In this document: positions 59,678-64,000 of the stretch, piece after piece | Layout: each line of letters opens with the position of its first letter | Position numbering within the stretch: the first letter of the stretch is position 1 | Origin: Paenibacillus auburnensis | Lineage (GTDB): Bacteria; Bacillota; Bacilli; Paenibacillales; Paenibacillaceae | DNA length: 64,000 bases | Direction: 5' to 3' | Assembly: GCF_927798115.1 (NCBI RefSeq) | Contig: NZ_CAKMMG010000001.1 | Location: 558,001 to 622,000 of the forward strand | Position numbers and translations under genes: made by a program | The notes under the pieces: model-generated | Seen by the model: only the letters and a program-made list of their open reading frames with translations | Databases searched by the model: none | What the model was told of the DNA's origin: nothing

Positions 59678-60487
59678 GTGAGCCCAAATATAGCTAAAAA
59701 ACAGCGGTTTATCGGAAAAACAGCCATAATTACAGGTGCGGGCTCGGGGATCGGCCGGGCGACGGCCATCCAGATGGCGCGTGAAGGCGCCAATGTAGCT
59801 CTTTTTGACCTGGTGAATGAACGTACCTCCGTACTTGAGCAGAAGCTGAATAAGCTGCGCAAGGACTGTGCACTGGCGATTGATGTCGATACTTCCGATG
59901 CTGAGCGGATGGAAGAAGCAGTACGGAGAACCATCGAGCATTTCGGCAGTCTGGATGTTGTGTTTGCCAATGCAGGGATTAACGGAGCAGTCGGGCCGAT
60001 CGAGGAGCTCAGTCTAAGCGATTGGGAGCGTACGATGTCGGTCAATCTGACCGGAACATTTCTGACGCTCAAATATACTATTCCCCACCTTAAGGATAAG
60101 GGCAAAGGGAGTATCATCATTACGAGCTCGATCAACGGAAACACGCGGTTTACCAGCTTCGGCTGGTCGCCCTACAGCACTACCAAAGCGGGACAGGTGG
60201 CATTTGCCAAGATGGCCGCGCTGGAGCTGGCGAAGTTCAAAATCCGCGTCAACGTAATCTGTCCGGGTGCGATTTCAACGAATATCGATGAAACGACGGA
60301 GTTCAATGAGGATGTGGAGGAAATCGTCATCCCGATTGAGTTCCCGGAAGGTGCCCAGCCGCTCGCGGACGGGCCGGGTAAAGCGGAGAATGTCGCTGAT
60401 CTCGTCTCCTTCCTTGCTTCCGATGAATCGATTCATATCACCGGAGCGCAAATCGTGATTGACGGTGCAGAATCGCTATTAAGTTAA
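59678..60487 (+). CDS. Short-chain dehydrogenase/reductase
   Basis: The start is GTG at 59678, 8 bases after AAGGAGA; the earlier ATG at 59657 is possible. The 269-residue enzyme has the NAD(P) site ITGAGSGIGRATAI, FANAGING, the catalytic serine in IITSSINGN and YSTTKAG. The substrate is not visible. It resembles YxnA/YjdA-like proteins of general oxidoreductase annotation. It stands alone, after an inverted repeat that may control it. Confidence 0.88.
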   Translation: MSPNIAKKQRFIGKTAIITGAGSGIGRATAIQMAREGANVALFDLVNERTSVLEQKLNKLRKDCALAIDVDTSDAERMEEAVRRTIEHFGSLDVVFANAGINGAVGPIEELSLSDWERTMSVNLTGTFLTLKYTIPHLKDKGKGSIIITSSINGNTRFTSFGWSPYSTTKAGQVAFAKMAALELAKFKIRVNVICPGAISTNIDETTEFNEDVEEIVIPIEFPEGAQPLADGPGKAENVADLVSFLASDESIHITGAQIVIDGAESLLS

Positions 60488-60532
60488 TCTGTTAAAACCC
60501 AGCAACGAGAATTTTATACTGCATTTATAGCT

Positions 60533-60573
60533 GGCAGCCTTACTCTGCGGTCTTAGATCAGGAGTAGGGCTGC
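60533..60573 (+). terminator. Hairpin after the SDR gene
   Basis: GGCAGCCTTACTC and GAGTAGGGCTGC form a 12-bp stem with one G-T pair. No long T-run, so terminator strength is uncertain. Confidence 0.5.
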
Positions 60574-60655
60574 TTCGCGTCTATATAGGGTTGTAAAAGA
60601 TACAAGATATGGTAAAATCTCTGCATAGCCTGAAGCAGAAAGTAGGAACGATATC

Positions 60656-61345
60656 ATGTCTACCCGGCCAACATCAACAGCTCAAGCAATTCGCGTGCTA
60701 ATAACCGGATCAACAGGAATGGTTGGCGAAGGTGTGCTGCATGAATGCCTGGCTCATCCGTATGTCGAAGAGGTTTTGGTTATAAACCGGAGAACCTGCG
60801 GGATTACCCATCACAAGCTGACTGAAATTCTGCTTACAGATTTTTTTGAACTTTCCGGCTTTGAGGAGCAGCTGCGAGGATATAATGCCTGCTTTTTTTG
60901 TCTGGGATCCACCTTGGCAGGAGTGAGCGAGGCAGCATATACCCGATTGACGCATGATCTCACGTTATATATGGCAAGGGTTTTTGCGGAGCAGAATCCG
61001 GGAATGGTCTTCTGTTATGTGACTGCCTCCGGAACGGACCGTACAGAGCAGGGGCGCAGCATGTGGGCCAGAGTCAAGGGGAAGACGGAGAATGCGCTGA
61101 ACAAGCTGCCTTTTGCCAGAACATATTTTTTCCGTCCGGCATTTATCCGTCCTACACCGGGACTGACCCGGACCCACAAGTATTACTATGCAATACAATG
61201 GCTGTATCCCCTGCTCCGGTTGCTGTTTCCTAACTATGCGGTTACACTACGGGAGATCGGACAAGCCATGATTCATGTAGCCAGCCAGGGGTTTGACCGG
61301 GAGATTCTGGAGAGCCGTGATATCGCCGCCGCAGCCAGGCAGTAG
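60656..61345 (+). CDS. NAD(P)-binding Rossmann-fold protein (atypical SDR)
   Basis: The 229-residue protein has the N-terminal nucleotide-binding turn VLITGSTGMVGEGVLHE. The segments VSEAAYTRLTHDLTLYMARV and FCYVTASGTDRTEQGRS suggest an atypical SDR of the NAD-dependent epimerase type, similar to the oxidoreductase HTATIP2/YbjT group. The canonical YxxxK is replaced by a weak match (WARVKGKTENAL), so activity is uncertain. It is followed by the DUF1801 gene after 39 bases. Confidence 0.8.
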   Translation: MSTRPTSTAQAIRVLITGSTGMVGEGVLHECLAHPYVEEVLVINRRTCGITHHKLTEILLTDFFELSGFEEQLRGYNACFFCLGSTLAGVSEAAYTRLTHDLTLYMARVFAEQNPGMVFCYVTASGTDRTEQGRSMWARVKGKTENALNKLPFARTYFFRPAFIRPTPGLTRTHKYYYAIQWLYPLLRLLFPNYAVTLREIGQAMIHVASQGFDREILESRDIAAAARQ

Positions 61346-61384
61346 GATGTAAATCATCATATACTATGGAGAAAAGGTGATCCC

Positions 61385-61729
61385 ATGAATGAACAGGTTA
61401 CAGATTTTATTAACAGTGTCAAACTGCCCTGGCAAACTGAAATCTGCAATAAACTCCGCCAGCTGATTCATGAGTCCATCCCTGAAGTGCAGGAACGGAT
61501 GCAATACGGCAAACCGCATTTTCTCAAGAACGGGAAATATGCGGCGGTGATTACAACAGCTAAGGGATGGGTCACCTTTACGATCTTTAATGCGGCGGAG
61601 CTCGAAGTTCCGGAGGGAGTGTTTGAGCCCGGTAAACCGGAACGGATTACAGCCAAATTATTGGAAGGCAAACCTGTTAATTATGAGCTCTTCGCAGGGA
61701 TGCTCAGTCAAGCTTCGGCTGGACTGTAA
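61385..61729 (+). CDS. DUF1801 (YdhG-like) protein
   Basis: The 114-residue protein matches the YdhG/DUF1801 pattern: VQERMQYGKPHFLKNGKYA and VTFTIFNAAELEVP. These small proteins resemble the iron chaperone frataxin by fold; members of the group have been suggested to bind iron. Function here is unknown. It precedes the DUF1992 gene by 20 bases, so the two may be co-transcribed. Confidence 0.75.
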   Translation: MNEQVTDFINSVKLPWQTEICNKLRQLIHESIPEVQERMQYGKPHFLKNGKYAAVITTAKGWVTFTIFNAAELEVPEGVFEPGKPERITAKLLEGKPVNYELFAGMLSQASAGL

Positions 61730-61749
61730 ACGATGAAGGAGTGTTGAAC

Positions 61750-62148
61750 ATGGCAAACCTGTCATGGCTGGCGGAACAGCGGATCCAGGAAGCGATGAGG
61801 AACGGTGAATTTGAAGATTTGCCGGGCCATGGGAAGCCGCTGGAGCTGGAGGACCTGTCCGGAGTTCCTGAAGATCTGCGGATGTCGTTCAAAATTATGA
61901 AAAACGCCGGTATTCTGCCGGAAGAAATCATCCTGCGGGGCGAATGTGTAACACTGGAAGGATTGCTTGCGGCATGCCACAGCAGCGGGGATACCGGAAG
62001 TAGTGAGATGAAGTCGCTTCGCACAAAATTGACTGCAAAACGGATGAGGCTGCAGGAGCTGCTGCGTGAACGCGGTTTGGAGAGCAGCAGCGTCTTCACA
62101 GAATATGGCGAACAAGTCCGGCAGCAGTTATTGAATGATGAAAAATAG
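61750..62148 (+). CDS. DUF1992 (DnaJ-homologue C28-like) protein
   Basis: The start is the ATG at 61750, 8 bases after AAGGAG. The 132-residue protein has the DUF1992 pattern AEQRIQEAMRNGEFEDLPGH and GKPLELEDLSGVPEDLRMSF, as in the DnaJ-subfamily C member 28 conserved domain. No J-domain is present. Function unknown. A hairpin terminator follows. Confidence 0.85.
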   Translation: MANLSWLAEQRIQEAMRNGEFEDLPGHGKPLELEDLSGVPEDLRMSFKIMKNAGILPEEIILRGECVTLEGLLAACHSSGDTGSSEMKSLRTKLTAKRMRLQELLRERGLESSSVFTEYGEQVRQQLLNDEK

Positions 62149-62157
62149 AGTTGTATA

Positions 62158-62192
62158 AAGCATTCGATCCATGCGGATTGAATGCTTTTTTA
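62158..62192 (+). terminator. Rho-independent terminator
   Basis: AAGCATTCGATCC ATGC GGATTGAATGCTT followed by TTTT. One G-T pair. It closes the DUF1801-DUF1992 pair. Confidence 0.85.
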
Positions 62193-62308
62193 TGTGGAAT
62201 AACAGCATCTTGAAATCCAGCGCAATTTCGCCCATGATTATGAAGTGAAGAGTTTGGAGACAGAGTGTCCAAATGTTCCTGAGACTATAACAGTTATGGA
62301 GAGAAATA

Positions 62309-64000
62309 ATGAAGCAGCTTCCAATTATGCAGGTGCTCCCTGACCTGAAAAAAATACTAGAAAGCAGTAAAGCCGCCGTGCTGATCGCCGAACCCGGAGC
62401 AGGGAAAACCACCGGTACGCCTCCGGCTTTTCTAGACGAGCCCTGGATGGACGGCAAAACGATTCTGATGCTAGAGCCCAGACGGCTCGCCGCCCGGTCA
62501 GCGGCTGTGTACATGGCTGCTTGCCTCGGGGAACAAGTGGGACAGACGGTCGGTTACCGGATGAGAATGGACAGTAAGGTAGGCAAGCAGACGCGGATTG
62601 TTGTGGTGACTGAAGGCGTGCTGACTCGGATGCTGCAGAGTGATCCTTCCCTTGGGGATGTCGGGCTTGTTATCTTTGATGAATTTCATGAGCGTAGCCT
62701 CCATGCCGATTTGGGGCTGGCGCTGACACTTGAGGCACAGTCCGTTCTGCGTGAGGACCTGCGGATTCTGATCATGTCGGCTACACTGGACGGTGAGCGT
62801 GTCTCGGCGCTGCTGGGCGGTGCTGCCGTGGTGGATTGTCCGGGCCGGACCTATCCGGTGGAGACGTTCTATGCTCCCCCACAGCGAGATACTCAGCTTG
62901 AGCAATCCGCTGCAGCGGCTGTCTTGCGCGCACTCACTGAGCAGCCCGGGGATGTGCTTGTGTTTCTCCCCGGTGAACGGGAGATCCGCCGGACCGAACG
63001 CGAGCTTGAAGGGAGCCGGCTTCCGGCGGGAACGGTTGTGCGGCCGCTGTACGGCCAGCTTCCGCAGGCGATGCAGGATGCTGCGGTGGCCGCGGCTGTA
63101 CCCGGCGAACGCAAAGTCGTGCTGGCGACATCCATCGCCGAAACGAGCTTAACGATCGAAGGGGTGCGTACGGTAATTGATACCGGCCTAAGGCGCACCC
63201 AGGTATTCTCGCCGCGTACTGGCATGCCGCGGCTGACGACGGTGCCGGTATCCAAGGCGTCCGCCGACCAGCGGCGCGGCCGTGCGGGCCGGACGGCACC
63301 GGGTGTCTGCTACAGGCTGTGGAGCAGGGAGGAGCATACCCGTCTTCCGGATGACAATGTGCCGGAAATCATGGAAACCGACCTGGCGCAGCTCGCCCTG
63401 GAGCTGGCGCTATGGGGCGTGCGCGATCCTGCCGCGCTGCCCTGGCTGGACGCGCCGCCTGCCGCGCCATACGCGCAGGGCGTGGCGCTGCTGTGCCAGC
63501 TAGGCGCGCTTGACGCCGGCGGCGCCATCACGCCGCACGGCCGCAGCATGGCCGCGCTTGGCGCGCACCCGCGTGCCGCGCATATGCTGCTGCGCGCGGC
63601 AACTCTTGGCGAAGCGCCGCTCGCCTGCCGGCTGGCGGCGCTGCTGCAGGAGCGGGACCTCTTCAAGGGTCCCGCGAATCAGAGCAGCGACCTCACGCTG
63701 CGCGTGGAGGCGCTGCTGAGGAACGAGCGCTCCGGCGACACCGGAGGCGCGGACCCGGCCATCTTGCGCGCGGTGCAGCGCGAGAGCCGGAACCTCCTGG
63801 CGCAGCTGCAGGCAGCGCCGGGGGAAGTGCCCGGCGACCTCAGCCGCATAGGCCTGCTGCTGTCGTTTGCCTATCCCGACCGGGTCGGGCAAAAACGCGG
63901 TGATGGCGCGTTTCTGCTCTCTGGCGGCCGGGGGGCGGCCATGCGGGAAGGGCAGCCGCTTGCGCGCTCGCCCTATATTGTAGCCGCCGGGGTGGATGAC
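62309..64000 (+). CDS. hrpB: ATP-dependent RNA helicase HrpB, 3' end outside the window
   Basis: The frame starts at ATG 62309 after GGAGAG and stays open for 564 codons to the window edge. Visible motifs are Walker A AEPGAGKTT (residues about 28-36), PRRLAARSAA, the DEFH box in IFDEFHERSLHADL, MSATL, GDVLVFLPGEREIRR, and SIAETSLTIEGV with the QRRGRAGRT arginine fingers. The DEFH form is usual for HrpB. The stretch from about 63400 to 63880 is very GC-rich. HrpB is commoner in proteobacteria; its targets are unknown. The C-terminal helicase-associated part is missing. Confidence 0.92.
   Translation, partial: MKQLPIMQVLPDLKKILESSKAAVLIAEPGAGKTTGTPPAFLDEPWMDGKTILMLEPRRLAARSAAVYMAACLGEQVGQTVGYRMRMDSKVGKQTRIVVVTEGVLTRMLQSDPSLGDVGLVIFDEFHERSLHADLGLALTLEAQSVLREDLRILIMSATLDGERVSALLGGAAVVDCPGRTYPVETFYAPPQRDTQLEQSAAAAVLRALTEQPGDVLVFLPGEREIRRTERELEGSRLPAGTVVRPLYGQLPQAMQDAAVAAAVPGERKVVLATSIAETSLTIEGVRTVIDTGLRRTQVFSPRTGMPRLTTVPVSKASADQRRGRAGRTAPGVCYRLWSREEHTRLPDDNVPEIMETDLAQLALELALWGVRDPAALPWLDAPPAAPYAQGVALLCQLGALDAGGAITPHGRSMAALGAHPRAAHMLLRAATLGEAPLACRLAALLQERDLFKGPANQSSDLTLRVEALLRNERSGDTGGADPAILRAVQRESRNLLAQLQAAPGEVPGDLSRIGLLLSFAYPDRVGQKRGDGAFLLSGGRGAAMREGQPLARSPYIVAAGVDD

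Noticed and set aside
1..64000. CRISPR array, insertion sequence, integrase, tRNA or rRNA genes
   Set aside because: No regular short repeats, transposase or integrase motifs, or tRNA cloverleaf candidates were noticed on reading; weak tRNA-like structures could be missed by eye.

Overview
The window looks like a chromosomal segment of a spore-forming, low-to-medium GC Bacillota of the Paenibacillus type. This rests on the order rsmD-coaD-ylbJ-ylbL-tmcAL(ylbM)-yceD-rpmF-fapR-plsX-fabH-fabD-fabG-acpP-fabF-rnc-smc-ftsY, on the sporulation-type genes ylbJ and a YjcZ-like small protein, on strong AGGAGG ribosome binding sites, and on frequent TTG/GTG starts. The genus is an inference from gene content; no rRNA or tRNA gene was seen.

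Layout. 1-6.7 kb holds small membrane proteins, a Cro/CI-type regulator, an alpha/beta hydrolase, a secreted class C beta-lactamase-like hydrolase, and a lipoprotein amidohydrolase with two near-identical palindromic operators. It also holds a decayed scar made from a thiamine-precursor binding protein and a rhodanese. 6.8-14.7 kb is mostly minus strand: a DUF975 membrane protein, an iron-siderophore module (FhuF-like protein, binding lipoprotein, Btr-like AraC activator), an isolated SecA2-like ATPase and a PilZ protein. 14.9-22.4 kb carries a sulfur and amino-acid uptake cluster (TetR regulator, three-part ABC importer, OsmC, rhodanese), then a kinase-like phosphotransferase, a photolyase and a beta/gamma-crystallin protein. 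22.6-26.1 kb is a double ABC exporter operon with a YtrA-type GntR repressor. 26.2-34.3 kb is mixed: a second PilZ protein, a pentapeptide protein, a diguanylate cyclase, a short tryptophan-rich ORF, a glucosaminidase-holin pair, a YjcZ-like peptide, a GNAT acetyltransferase and a secreted hydrolase.

34.4-36.2 kb is the most unusual part. It is a compact Agr-like quorum-sensing locus: a multi-pass membrane protein without a kinase, AgrB, an AgrD-type pro-peptide that was absent from the automatic gene calls, and a LytTR DNA-binding protein without a receiver. The pro-peptide has serine rather than cysteine at the expected ring position and appears to start at ATA. A secreted copper-amine-oxidase-N-domain protein with its own strong promoter follows directly.

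37.7-55.5 kb is the conserved housekeeping block: RNA modification, CoA synthesis, ribosomal protein L32, the FapR-controlled type II fatty acid synthesis operon, RNase III, Smc and FtsY. 56-59.4 kb is a three-gene cassette (circularly permuted ATP-grasp, alpha-E, transglutaminase). 59.5-64 kb holds an SDR oxidoreductase, an NAD(P)-binding protein, small conserved proteins and the start of an HrpB helicase that runs off the window.

All functions are read from motifs and remembered family features; no database search was possible.
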